From Bradyrhizobium algeriense (GTDB lineage: Bacteria; Pseudomonadota; Alphaproteobacteria; Rhizobiales; Xanthobacteraceae), in NCBI RefSeq assembly GCF_003062295.1, contig NZ_PYCN01000014.1:114821-178820 (forward strand): a stretch of 64,000 nucleotides of DNA. Reading direction: 5' to 3'. The position numbers were made by a program, and so were the translations under genes. Positions 1-7,302 of this stretch are shown in pieces. The notes beneath the pieces were generated by a model. The model was not told the DNA's origin. It saw nothing but the letters and a program-made list of their open reading frames with translations, and ran no database searches. How positions within the stretch are numbered: position 1 is the stretch's first letter; each line of letters begins with the position of its first letter.

Positions 1-448
1 TCAGCTCCTTCGACATGATAGCGTATTGGTAAACCCAGCCGACGCCGGTCGCATCCGGGCCGATGGTCGGCGTCACGCCCGCGGGAATGCGCGAGGTCGC
101 GGCGTTCAGGAATTCCAGCACGCGGGAGCGCGCCCAATAGATGTCGGTGCCGTCCTCGAAGATGACATAGACGAACGACACGCCGAAGAACGAGAACCCG
201 CGCACGACTTTCGAGCGCGGCACCGTGAGCATGGCCGTGGTCAGGGGATAGGTGACCTGGTCCTCGATCACCTGCGGCGCTTGCCCCGGATACTCCGTGT
301 AGACGATCACCTGCGTATCAGAGAGGTCCGGAATGGCGTCGAGGGGCAAATGCGCCAGCGCGTAGAGACCCGCTGCGGCGGCAAACGTCGTGCCGAAAAA
401 CACCAGCAGCAGGTTGCGCGCCGACCAGGCGATGAGGCGGGCAATCAT
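1..448 (-). CDS. CusA/CzcA-family heavy-metal RND efflux pump, N-terminal part (cut by window edge)
   Basis: This is the inner-membrane proton-driven pump of a tripartite copper/silver or divalent-metal exporter. The first 149 residues are visible. They hold a membrane segment at about residues 10-30, followed by the family motif DAIPDLSDTQV and the start of the periplasmic porter domain (segments YPGQAPQVIEDQVTYP and GVSFVYVIFEDGTDIYWARS). The ATG at 448 overlaps the stop of the adaptor gene by 4 nt (ATGA), so the two are translationally coupled. The gene runs off the left edge, so the transmembrane residues that would separate monovalent (CusA) from divalent (CzcA) metal specificity cannot be read. 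The neighbouring Cys-rich proteins favour copper or silver. Confidence 0.9.
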   Translation of the reverse strand, partial: MIARLIAWSARNLLLVFFGTTFAAAAGLYALAHLPLDAIPDLSDTQVIVYTEYPGQAPQVIEDQVTYPLTTAMLTVPRSKVVRGFSFFGVSFVYVIFEDGTDIYWARSRVLEFLNAATSRIPAGVTPTIGPDATGVGWVYQYAIMSKEL

Positions 449-1848
449 GGCTGGGCTCCCTCGGCAAAGCCTTTCAGCGCCGCCTTCAGATTGCTCTCGG
501 CGTCGATCAGGAAATTGGCCGAGACCACCACCGCATCATCCTCGGCAAGGCCCTCGCGGATCTCGACATATCCCTCTCCGCGCTGGCCGAGCTTGACCTC
601 GCGCGGCTCGAACCGCCCTCCCCCCTTATCGACCAGAACCGCCTGCCGGCTACCTGTATCCATGACGGCGCTTTCCGGAACGGCCAAAACGGCTTCCGGA
701 CTGCCAGTGTCGATTTCGGCATCGACATACATGTCGTGAATCAACAGCAGTTGCGGATTGGACAGTTCGACGCGCACGCGCGCCGTTCGCGTCTCCTTGT
801 TGATCTGCGGATAGATGACGTTGATCTTCCCCAGAAATTCCTTTCCGGGAAAACTGCGCGCGCGCACTGTCGCGCGCTGGCCGATCGCCACGCTACCGAG
901 GTCGCGTTCGGCCACGTCGATGATGGCCCACAGCACCGAGTGATCGGCAATCCTGAACAATACGTCGCCCGGTTGGGCGCGCATGCCTTCAGTGACGTTG
1001 CGTTCGAGAACGATCCCATCGCGTGGCGATGTCCATTCGATCCCGATCGGAACGTTGCGGCTCTTCTCGATGGCGAGGATGGCCGCTTCAGGCACGTCCA
1101 GATTCATCAGCCGCTGACGCGAGCCCCTGCCATATGGCCCCTCGCTGCCGCCGGTGACTTTGGAATTGAGCGTCGAGATGTATTCGGCAGCCGCGGACGA
1201 AACCGCCGGGCTGTAGATTTCCATCAGCGGCTGGCCCTTGACGACGTGCGCTCCCGTGGTGACGTCGGCAACTTTCTGGACATAGCTTTCGGCGCGCATC
1301 GAGATCACGGAGACGCGCCGTTCATCGAGCTGAACCGTGCCGGGCGCGCGGATCATGGTGCGGATCACGCGCCGGACGGCCGGCTCCGACTTGACGCCGG
1401 TGCGCTGGATCTTTCCGGGCGAGACCTTGACCGATCCGTCGTCGCTGTCGTCGCCCTCGTAGACGGGGATGTAATCCATCCCCATCGAGTCCTTCTTCGG
1501 CGTCGGCGAAACATCCGGCAGACCCATCGGGTTGCGGTAGTACTTGATCTTGCGGTCGGCAGGCGGCGCAGCCGCCACTTCCGCCGGATCGTCGAAACTG
1601 ACGTCGGCGCCCGCGGGGACGGCACGGTAGTCACGGCCGTCAGATGTCTTTTTCGGCACCAGCGAATAGAGCGGCTTGTCGTCCGGATCCTGGTAGTAGA
1701 TCGCAGCGGCAGCCGGTTCGGCTTGCGCGATGACATGAGCGTGCTTGGTATCTCCACTCGACAAGACGAACGGACGCGAGATGATGACGGCCACCGTCGC
1801 AGCCGCAATGGCAGCGGCTGCCACGACTAGCAGGATCGACCGTTTCAT
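445..1848 (-). CDS. CusB-type RND efflux periplasmic adaptor with heavy-metal-binding domains
   Basis: This membrane-fusion protein links the CusA-type pump to an outer-membrane channel. It is 467 aa. An N-terminal membrane anchor or signal (about residues 5-28) is followed by two copies of the short heavy-metal-binding module, near residues 51-78 and 103-131. The second reads KYYRNPMGLPDV and then PKKDSMGMDYIPVY. Both lack the Cys/His residues of the usual CPMHP form, and the Met-rich MGMDY is kept. The rest is a typical lipoyl/beta-barrel adaptor (RAESYVQKV, GAHVVKGQPLMEIYSP, DVLFRIADHSVLWAIIDV). It overlaps both neighbours by 4 nt (1845-1848 and 445-448), so it is part of a tight operon. 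Confidence 0.92.
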   Translation of the reverse strand: MKRSILLVVAAAAIAAATVAVIISRPFVLSSGDTKHAHVIAQAEPAAAAIYYQDPDDKPLYSLVPKKTSDGRDYRAVPAGADVSFDDPAEVAAAPPADRKIKYYRNPMGLPDVSPTPKKDSMGMDYIPVYEGDDSDDGSVKVSPGKIQRTGVKSEPAVRRVIRTMIRAPGTVQLDERRVSVISMRAESYVQKVADVTTGAHVVKGQPLMEIYSPAVSSAAAEYISTLNSKVTGGSEGPYGRGSRQRLMNLDVPEAAILAIEKSRNVPIGIEWTSPRDGIVLERNVTEGMRAQPGDVLFRIADHSVLWAIIDVAERDLGSVAIGQRATVRARSFPGKEFLGKINVIYPQINKETRTARVRVELSNPQLLLIHDMYVDAEIDTGSPEAVLAVPESAVMDTGSRQAVLVDKGGGRFEPREVKLGQRGEGYVEIREGLAEDDAVVVSANFLIDAESNLKAALKGFAEGAQP

Positions 1849-2252
1849 TTGTCGGCCTGAATGACGAGCTTGTTTTCGACCGTGCCGGTTTCACCCTGCA
1901 CCTTGGCGCCAAGCGACAACTGCCAGCGGCCGGCCATGCTGAAATTGGCCTTGAACCGGTAGGTGCCCGGCTCCGATCCCGGGAGCGGGATGACCTTGGT
2001 GACCATCTCCTGCATGGCATCGGGCGCCATGTCGAGGCGCGTGGCGAAAATGACCGCGTCCGGAACGGACTTGCCCGTCGTCTTGTCGACGAGCTTCACG
2101 GTGATGGTCTTGTCGGGGCCGGCCTTCACGGTCGGTTCGACAAACCTAAACTCGTAGTTCTTGATGTCGGCAAGCGCGACGGTGGCGGCGCAGGTCATCG
2201 CAGCGCCGGTCAGCGCAACCCAAAGGGTGCGCGAAAACTGATTGGCCTTCAT
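1845..2252 (-). CDS. FixH-family periplasmic protein of the metal efflux operon
   Basis: A 135-aa exported protein with a signal peptide ending near residue 28 (VALADIKNYEF). The mature part looks like the FixH/YtkA Ig-like fold, with segments TITVKLVDKTTGKSVPDAVI, LPGSEPGTYRFKANF and MAGRWQLSLG. Such proteins often travel with copper efflux or cytochrome oxidase assembly genes. The ATG at 2252 has a GAGGATT ribosome site, and its stop overlaps the adaptor start by 4 nt. A role in metal delivery or envelope metal homeostasis is inferred from the operon only. Confidence 0.8.
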   Translation of the reverse strand: MKANQFSRTLWVALTGAAMTCAATVALADIKNYEFRFVEPTVKAGPDKTITVKLVDKTTGKSVPDAVIFATRLDMAPDAMQEMVTKVIPLPGSEPGTYRFKANFSMAGRWQLSLGAKVQGETGTVENKLVIQADK

Positions 2253-2334
2253 AGTGATAATCCTCAGGTCTCGTGGTCAGCCGCGATGGCGGCATGGGCG
2301 CGGACGCCGCAAGAGCGCCGCGTACTCCGGCGAG

Positions 2335-2703
2335 CTACGCCGAAAGGACCAGGGACCGGGGAGGTTTTGGAGGAGGTGAATACCCGACGCTTTCCACTTC
2401 GGGATCGCTGCCGGGAAGCAGCATCCGAAGCGTAACGGGCAGGATTTCAGCGACACCAGCCGGCAGCGGCGCCTGCAACGTCGTCGACACGCAGAGCGCC
2501 ATCAACGGGCACTGGCCGCAATCCACAGGCGACGATTTATCCGGGCAGCACGGCATATCGTCGGACATGGCGGTCATGTCATCGGACATCGACGTCATCG
2601 ATGCCGTCGCGCCCGTATTCGCCCGCGCCGTGAGCGGGGCGATGACGAGGCCGACGATCACAAGGACCGCCAGCAGCCGGCAAAGGTGGATCGAGCGTTT
2701 CAC
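2335..2703 (-). CDS. small exported Cys/Met-rich protein heading the metal efflux operon
   Basis: I do not recognise a named family. From a GTG at 2703 it gives 122 aa. It starts with a signal peptide (KRSIHLCRLLAVLVIVGL, cleavage near TARA), then a Met/Asp-rich stretch with a tandem repeat (MSDDMTAMSDDM), then a Cys cluster (CCPDKSSPVDCGQC and C further on), and a Pro-rich tail. Met and Cys clusters like these suit binding of copper or silver ions in the periplasm. It lies 82 nt upstream of the FixH-like gene on the same strand. An ATG at 2754 would add 17 residues that do not look like a signal peptide. Confidence 0.65.
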   Translation of the reverse strand: MKRSIHLCRLLAVLVIVGLVIAPLTARANTGATASMTSMSDDMTAMSDDMPCCPDKSSPVDCGQCPLMALCVSTTLQAPLPAGVAEILPVTLRMLLPGSDPEVESVGYSPPPKPPRSLVLSA

Positions 2704-2793
2704 GGGACCAGTTTCGCACAACCCGACCCATGATGGGAAGCAAAGTTCCATCACGAAATCGCGGGTTTCGTTAACATATCCCGGTCGGGAATG

Positions 2794-2806
2794 ATCGCAT
2801 TGCGAT
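2794..2806. promoter_or_regulatory. 13-bp palindrome between the efflux operon and the copper-storage gene
   Basis: ATCGCA-T-TGCGAT is a perfect inverted repeat with 6-bp arms. It sits in the divergent intergenic region, 91 nt from the GTG at 2703 and 128 nt from the ATG at 2935. It could be an operator shared by the two copper-related units. It does not match the usual CueR spacing, and no regulator gene is adjacent. Confidence 0.35.
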
Positions 2807-2891
2807 GAATCAAATCCATCCGCACCGGCAGGGCCAGGTTCGTATTGCCGGAGAGCCAGAACATTTTTCTGGGCCGCGACTTAAAGGTAAC

Positions 2892-2910
2892 GACCGCCCG
2901 GTTGGCGGTC
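2892..2910 (+). promoter_or_regulatory. hairpin in the leader of the copper-storage gene
   Basis: GACCGCC-CGGTT-GGCGGTC forms a 7-bp stem with a 5-nt loop. It ends 11 nt before the AGGAG ribosome site at 2922 of the Cys-rich gene. No T-run follows, so it is not a typical terminator. It may be a regulatory leader hairpin or an operator. Confidence 0.35.
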
Positions 2911-2934
2911 TGCCCTCCAGCCAGGAGCACCACC

Positions 2935-3339
2935 ATGCACGCCCGCGAAATGATCGGCACCCACCCGGCCGTCCAGGGCCAGATCAACGACGCCCTGATC
3001 CGCTGCATCGAGGAATGTTATTCCTGCGCCCAGACCTGCACCTCCTGTGCCGACGCCTGCCTGTCAGAGCGCATGGTGCAGGAGCTGACCCAGTGCATCC
3101 GCCTGGACCTGGATTGCGCCGACATCTGCAATATCACCGGCCGCATCATGACCCGCAGGACGGGTTCCGATGACGAAGTGATGCGCCGCATGCTCAGCGT
3201 CTGCGCCGCCGCCTGCCGGCTTTGCGCGGAGGAGTGCCAGAAGCACGCTTCCATGCATGAACATTGCCGCATCTGCGCGGAAAGCTGCCGCCGCTGCATG
3301 GAGGCCTGCCAGGAATTGGCACGCGGCATGGCGCACTAG
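2935..3339 (+). CDS. four-helix-bundle copper-storage protein (Csp-like)
   Basis: A 134-aa protein with 18 Cys residues in CxxC and CxxxC spacing along four predicted helices (CIEECYSCAQTCTSCADAC, CIRLDLDCADIC, CAAACRLCAEEC, CRICAESCRRCMEAC). This pattern is that of the DUF326/Csp family, whose bundles hold many Cu(I) ions. There is no signal peptide, so it resembles the cytosolic Csp3 type. The ATG at 2935 is preceded by AGGAG at 2922-2926; a start at 2845 would add residues unlike the family. It is divergent from the RND efflux operon, so storage and export appear to be paired. Confidence 0.88.
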   Translation: MHAREMIGTHPAVQGQINDALIRCIEECYSCAQTCTSCADACLSERMVQELTQCIRLDLDCADICNITGRIMTRRTGSDDEVMRRMLSVCAAACRLCAEECQKHASMHEHCRICAESCRRCMEACQELARGMAH

Positions 3340-3409
3340 GTTGGACCGACATTCAGGATTCTCAAACCTTGCCGCTGCCATGGTCTGGCTGCGTTGAATG
3401 TCATCAAAC

Positions 3410-4165
3410 CTAGTCCAACCCGATCTTGCCCTGCGCCCAATAGGCCTTGCTCTTCACCCGCGATGATACGATGCCGACTGCTTTCAGGGCCCGGCTTACG
3501 CGCTGGATCGACGATGCCTTGCCCGTAAGAACGAAATGCGCGCCGCTTGCGGCAAGGCGCAACACCTCGGCTTCGGCTGCGGCGAGATGGGCGTCGGCGG
3601 CGAGGCGCTCGATCAAGGTCGCTTGGCCGAGGCCGATCGCCTCCAGCACCGGCCGCGACTCCACGACATCCGAGACCTCGAACACATGGGTTGCGCTGGC
3701 ACCCTGCGGACTATCGCGGAGTGCCGCCGCCAGGCCGAACGAGGTTTCATCGCCGAACAGAACCACCGGCGATTCAAGGCCGGATAGATCGAGCGAGCGG
3801 CGCGGACCGAAGAACTGGCAAGTTTCGCCTTCGCGCAGGCCGCTTGCCCATCGGCTGCCGGGACCGTCGCCATGCGCGAAGGTGAGCATTCGTGTCCTGC
3901 CGCTGTCGGCGTCCCACGACATCGGCGTATAGGTCCGCGCGCTAAGGCCCGAGCCCATCGAAACCTGGACCTTTTGGCCCGCCGTCCAGGCGACGTTCCT
4001 GAGCGCCTCGCCTTCCAGGTCGGCCAGCCGGAAGCGGGGCGAGAGCGTCTCGACTGCCGCGACGCGCGCGGGACGCATGAACCATCGCAGCAACGTCCGC
4101 GTGACAGGGCCCGGCGGAGTGAGCGGCGGCGCAGAATTTTGCGGTTCGTCGGCGGGTTGGGTCAA
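3410..4165 (-). CDS. siderophore-interacting protein (FAD-dependent ferric-siderophore reductase family)
   Basis: A 251-aa protein of the SIP family, which reduces ferric siderophores in the cytoplasm with FAD and NAD(P)H. The FAD-binding half carries the flavin motif SARTYTPMSWD. The C-terminal NAD-binding half has VVLFGDETSFGLAAAL and the family-type end KAYWAQGKIGLD. I chose the TTG at 4165 because GAGAGGAGC lies just upstream, and residues encoded further upstream are low-complexity Arg-rich. It follows the O-methyltransferase gene by 46 nt on the same strand and may be co-transcribed with it. Confidence 0.85.
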   Translation of the reverse strand: MTQPADEPQNSAPPLTPPGPVTRTLLRWFMRPARVAAVETLSPRFRLADLEGEALRNVAWTAGQKVQVSMGSGLSARTYTPMSWDADSGRTRMLTFAHGDGPGSRWASGLREGETCQFFGPRRSLDLSGLESPVVLFGDETSFGLAAALRDSPQGASATHVFEVSDVVESRPVLEAIGLGQATLIERLAADAHLAAAEAEVLRLAASGAHFVLTGKASSIQRVSRALKAVGIVSSRVKSKAYWAQGKIGLD

Positions 4166-4211
4166 AGGTTCGCTCCTCTCACCGACATTTCGACGTCGTG
4201 GCCCACGCGGA

Positions 4212-4904
4212 TCACCTCGTCTTGACCGTGAATTCGTTGCCGCGCCCCGGATCGAACGACAGCGGCAGTGAGAGATAGCCGTTCTGCGGATCGCGGACAT
4301 ACTCGATGTAGCCGCCCGCCTCCGTGAACGCGTTCTCGCCGATGATTATCGCGCCGGGCTTCAGATGGGGCTCCAGCAGCGTGAGGACGGGAAGATAGAG
4401 GGTGAAGGCGCCATCGAGCATCGCCATGTCGATGTCGCCGCCGACGCCGGCTTTGAGGGTTTCCCGCGCATCGCCGATCCGAAACTCGACAAGATCGGCC
4501 AGCCCGGCGGCCCTGAGGTTCGCCTGCGCCCGCTCGGCCTTGCTGGGTTCAAGCTCGGTGCCGATCAGGATGCCGCCGCCCATGTCACGCAGCGCCGCCG
4601 CCATATAGATGGCGGAAATCCCCATCGAAGAACCGAACTCGACGATGCGCTTAGCCTTGCAGCTACGGGCGCACATGTAGAGAAAGCGCCCAAACTCCGG
4701 GGAGACGCTCAGGAAATTATCGGCGTAACCGTGATACAGTCCCGTCAAATCCTTGTTCTCGGCCTCGACAACCTGTTTCATCGCCTGCTCGACATTGGTT
4801 ATCTCGCTCGCGTAGGCCTGCATCAGCGGTGCATCGGCCGCATCCGCTTCCTGATGAAGGCGTTGGAGAACTTCCGCGACGAGACCGCTGCTGACTGAAT
4901 CCAT
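4212..4904 (-). CDS. O-methyltransferase, class I SAM-dependent (family 3 type)
   Basis: A 230-aa methyltransferase with the glycine motif IVEFGSSMGISAIYMA (SAM site), the acidic post-beta2 motif GTELEPSKAE, and DIDMAMLDGAF, which matches the metal/substrate loop of catechol-type O-methyltransferases. The ATG at 4904 has TAGGAGCC upstream; further upstream the frame reads Arg-rich shadow sequence. The substrate is unknown. The gene is followed by a siderophore-interacting protein, so methylation of a catechol or related metabolite is possible but only inferred. Confidence 0.85.
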   Translation of the reverse strand: MDSVSSGLVAEVLQRLHQEADAADAPLMQAYASEITNVEQAMKQVVEAENKDLTGLYHGYADNFLSVSPEFGRFLYMCARSCKAKRIVEFGSSMGISAIYMAAALRDMGGGILIGTELEPSKAERAQANLRAAGLADLVEFRIGDARETLKAGVGGDIDMAMLDGAFTLYLPVLTLLEPHLKPGAIIIGENAFTEAGGYIEYVRDPQNGYLSLPLSFDPGRGNEFTVKTR

Positions 4905-5053
4905 TTTTTTCCGGCTCCTAGGGACGCGCCAGTGCGTACGCGTCAGAGCCAGAAATACGAGATCGGCCGCCTGACCGCATTCCGCAAATACGACAATATA
5001 TTGCGATTTCTGGTCAGCGCCGCGAGGGGATTTGTCCGCGGGTGGACCAGCGC

Positions 5054-5091
5054 TCACGCGGCGATGCGGCGTTCCGCCAAATACCGGGCGG
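5054..5091 (-). pseudogene. remnant of an AraC-type regulator 3' end (copy A of a 38-bp direct repeat)
   Basis: On the minus strand this stretch encodes ARYLAERRIAA and a stop, the same C-terminus as the intact AraC gene at 7265. The DNA is identical at 36 of 38 positions to 7265-7302; the mismatches are at 5063/7274 and 5080/7291. Upstream, to about 5120, the frame stays open (RPPAQG) but no helix-turn-helix is left. It lies just downstream of the tetR stop at 5146. It is either a fossil of a second araC copy or the duplicated end left by an insertion. Confidence 0.7.
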
Positions 5092-5145
5092 ACAGCCCCT
5101 GGGCGGGCGGCCGAACGTTCCGAGGTATCTGCGCGCAGACCAGAG

Positions 5146-5721
5146 TCATGCGCGCTTCTGACGTTGGGCCAAGCCATCCACGATGAGCGTCAAGCCCGCT
5201 TCAAACGCTGCCTCATAGTCTACAGGCGCACCATCGGTCCTGCGATCCCTATCGGCACTCAAGCTGGCGTCCGCCTGCTCTTCCAGCACGCTGCCAACGG
5301 TGAAGTGGCCGGCAGCGAGCATCGCCATCTTGGCATCCTGTTCTCCCAGGCCGGAAGCGACCAGGAAGGCGATCTTGTGCGCAATCCGGTCCATATCCGC
5401 AACTCCGGGACGGGATCCGGCATGGAGCCGCGCGCCGTCGCGGCGCCACAGGAGCGTTCGTCGGAAGCTGCGCATGTTAGCGAGGAACCAGGCCCGCCAG
5501 TCGTCCGTGGGTATCGGTAGCGGCGCGGTCGCATGGGGCGCCATCGCTTCATCAGCCATCGCAGCGAGCAGTTCCGTCTTCCTGCGGAAATGCCAATAGA
5601 GCGAGGGCTGTTCGACGCCCAGCCGTGTTGCCAGCCGCCTTGTGCTGACGGCGTCGAAGCCAACCTCATCGAGCAGATCAAGCGCCTCGGCGATGACGGT
5701 TTCACGAGTCATCTTGGTCAT
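5146..5721 (-). CDS. TetR-type repressor of the tetracycline-repressor class
   Basis: A 191-aa repressor that resembles the classic Tet repressors along its whole length, not only in the DNA-binding domain. The HTH reads STRRLATRLGVEQPSLYWHF. The ligand-binding core keeps the landmarks RRDGARLHAGSRP and AGHFTVGSVLEEQ, which in TetR carry the His and Glu residues that contact the drug-Mg complex. It is transcribed away from a TetX-like monooxygenase, with two tetO-like palindromes between them, so it very probably represses both genes and is released by a tetracycline-like ligand. The ligand itself is inferred. The ATG at 5721 gives MTKMTRETVIAEAL; the second Met is also possible. Confidence 0.88.
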   Translation of the reverse strand: MTKMTRETVIAEALDLLDEVGFDAVSTRRLATRLGVEQPSLYWHFRRKTELLAAMADEAMAPHATAPLPIPTDDWRAWFLANMRSFRRTLLWRRDGARLHAGSRPGVADMDRIAHKIAFLVASGLGEQDAKMAMLAAGHFTVGSVLEEQADASLSADRDRRTDGAPVDYEAAFEAGLTLIVDGLAQRQKRA

Positions 5722-5728
5722 CTTGACA

Positions 5729-5745
5729 ATCTATCATCGATAGAT
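5729..5745. promoter_or_regulatory. tetO-like operator 1
   Basis: ATCTATC-ATC-GATAGAT is an inverted repeat with 7-bp arms around a 3-bp centre. The core CTATC-N3-GATAG matches tet operators (for example CTATCATTGATAG). Its centre is 31 bp from that of the second site, close to the spacing of the paired operators in Tn10. It lies 8 nt upstream of the repressor start, where it would also control the repressor. Confidence 0.85.
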
Positions 5746-5761
5746 AATTCTGCAAATGAAT

Positions 5762-5774
5762 CTATCAGCGATAG
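5762..5774. promoter_or_regulatory. tetO-like operator 2
   Basis: CTATC-AGC-GATAG is a palindrome with 5-bp arms that shares the core of operator 1 and closely resembles the Tn10 tetO2 core CTATCAGTGATAG. It is 39 nt upstream of the monooxygenase GTG start, placed to block its promoter. Confidence 0.85.
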
Positions 5775-5813
5775 GCTTCCCTCTATTTGTGCAAACTGAA
5801 ACCGGAATGACCT

Positions 5814-7064
5814 GTGAAAATCCTCATCTGCGGCGGCGGTTGTGCCGGGCCGGCCCTGGCCTACTGGCTCGCCGGAGGTGGTCATCAGGTCATCGTCGTC
5901 GAACGCTTTCCGGCGCTCAGGGCTGCAGGCGCGCAAGTCGACCTTCGCGGCCAAGGCATCGATGTCGTCAAGCGCATGGGGCTCCTCGACATCATCCGCA
6001 GCAAGCTTGTCGATGAAGCGGGCGTCGCTTTTGTAGACTCTCAAGGCAAGGTGAAGGCGACCATCATGGCCAACACATCTGGCCAGGGCGCGCAGTCTTT
6101 GACCTCCGAATACGAGATCATGCGCGGAGATGTTGTGCGCATTCTCTACGATGCGACAAAGGATGACGTAGACTATGTCTTTGGCAAATCCGTCGATCGC
6201 TTCGAGCAAGACACAAGTCAGGTCATTGCTTACTTCTCTGACGGCACATCCGACACGTTTGATCTTCTGGTCGGAGCGGACGGCCAGGGGTCGCGCGTCC
6301 GCAAGGCCATTCTGCCACCCAACGCGCCTGACCCAGTCTGGCGAATGGGAATGCACATGGCGTATTGGTTCATCCCGCCCACCGAGACGGACAATAACAT
6401 CCGCCGGACATACCTTGCCCCCGGCGGGCGCATGATTTTTCGCAGAAGCCACAATCCGAGAGAAACCCAAGTCTACTTCACACTGAGGGACGCTTCCAAG
6501 GAATCATCATCCATTCATCGAGCGCCGGTCGAGCAGCAAAAGCAGTTCTGGAGCGATAAATTCCGGGACGCCGGATGGCAGACCGAGCGATTTCTCGAAG
6601 GCATGAAAATAACTGAAAACTTCTACTCGCAAGAGGTCGTGCAAATTCGCACAGCTCCTTGGTCCATGGGGCGCGTGGTTCTCGTCGGAGATGCGGCGCA
6701 TTGCGCATCGCCATTCAGCGGCATGGGTGTCTCCGGCGCTTTGGTCGGGGCCTATGTCCTGGCCGGCGAGATCAACCGACACGCCGGTAATCTGTCGATG
6801 GCGCTTGCCAGTTACGAGACGACGCTGCGGCCATTCGTAAACGAGATTCAAGATGTGAATTCATTCCTGCTGCGGCTGGGAATTCCCAGAACGCAGTTGG
6901 GAATTGACGTTTTCCATTTTGTTACGGGATTGGCTTGCTTCCTCCGCATTCCGGATCTCATCGCAAAATTTTCGGTGCAGGACAGGGGCGGCGGCTGGAA
7001 ATTGCCAGACTATCCAGAACTCAGGCCGGGCCGGTCGATCCCGTGCAGACGCCGCCAGGATTGA
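5814..7064 (+). CDS. TetX-like FAD-dependent monooxygenase (candidate tetracycline-inactivating enzyme)
   Basis: A 416-aa single-component flavoprotein hydroxylase. It has the N-terminal FAD fingerprint ILICGGGCAGPALAYWLAGG, the RAAGAQVDLRGQG segment found after the first flavin contact in this family, the DG motif LLVGADGQGSRVR, and the second FAD motif VVLVGDAAHCASPFSGMG. The overall layout matches Tet(X) and related class A monooxygenases, which hydroxylate tetracyclines using NADPH and oxygen. Translation starts at GTG 5814. The gene is less GC-biased than its neighbours, and it pairs with a classic-type tetR and two operators. Oxidation of another polyketide or aromatic compound cannot be excluded. 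Confidence 0.82.
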   Translation: MKILICGGGCAGPALAYWLAGGGHQVIVVERFPALRAAGAQVDLRGQGIDVVKRMGLLDIIRSKLVDEAGVAFVDSQGKVKATIMANTSGQGAQSLTSEYEIMRGDVVRILYDATKDDVDYVFGKSVDRFEQDTSQVIAYFSDGTSDTFDLLVGADGQGSRVRKAILPPNAPDPVWRMGMHMAYWFIPPTETDNNIRRTYLAPGGRMIFRRSHNPRETQVYFTLRDASKESSSIHRAPVEQQKQFWSDKFRDAGWQTERFLEGMKITENFYSQEVVQIRTAPWSMGRVVLVGDAAHCASPFSGMGVSGALVGAYVLAGEINRHAGNLSMALASYETTLRPFVNEIQDVNSFLLRLGIPRTQLGIDVFHFVTGLACFLRIPDLIAKFSVQDRGGGWKLPDYPELRPGRSIPCRRRQD

Positions 7065-7125
7065 AGGTCGCCTAAGGCGGGCCGGCATTGCGTGACATAG
7101 AAACCGAGCCAAGGAGGCGCGTCGC

Positions 7126-7264
7126 CTGACGATCGAGTTGCGCCATCTCCGCTATGTAGTGACGGTAGCCGCCAAGGATGCCGGGTTGATTGGGCGCTCC
7201 GAGAGCAGTGTCCTACGCATCGGCATTGTCTCATCGATGGCTTCCGGCTTTCTCGCGGAACTGG
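7126..7264 (+). pseudogene. LysR-type regulator remnant with internal deletion
   Basis: In one frame this reads LTIELRHLRYVVTVAA, the usual start of a LysR regulator, then jumps to DAGLIGRSESSVLRIGIV and SSMASGFLAELV, the start of the effector-binding domain. Roughly 75 residues containing most of the helix-turn-helix and the linker helix are missing, without a frameshift. A perfect AGGAGG site (7112-7117) stands 8 nt before a CTG where an ATG would be expected. The 3' part is replaced by the end of the AraC gene at 7265. It is non-functional. Confidence 0.8.
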
Positions 7265-7302
7265 TCACGCGGCAATGCGGCGTTCCGCCAGATACCGGGC
7301 GG
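7265..7302 (-). repeat. copy B of the 38-bp direct repeat (3' end of araC)
   Basis: This is the intact araC 3' end, from its TGA through the last 12 codons. It is identical at 36 of 38 positions to 5054-5091. The two copies bracket the tetR-monooxygenase cassette and the LysR remnant (2,173 bp between them). Confidence 0.8.

Noticed and set aside
736..1830. 364-codon open frame on the plus strand
   Set aside because: It is the antisense shadow of the CusB-type gene, with no domain features and Arg/His/Asp-rich shadow composition.
2892..2910. Rho-independent terminator before the copper-storage gene
   Set aside because: No T-run follows, and the hairpin lies just before the ribosome site of the gene.
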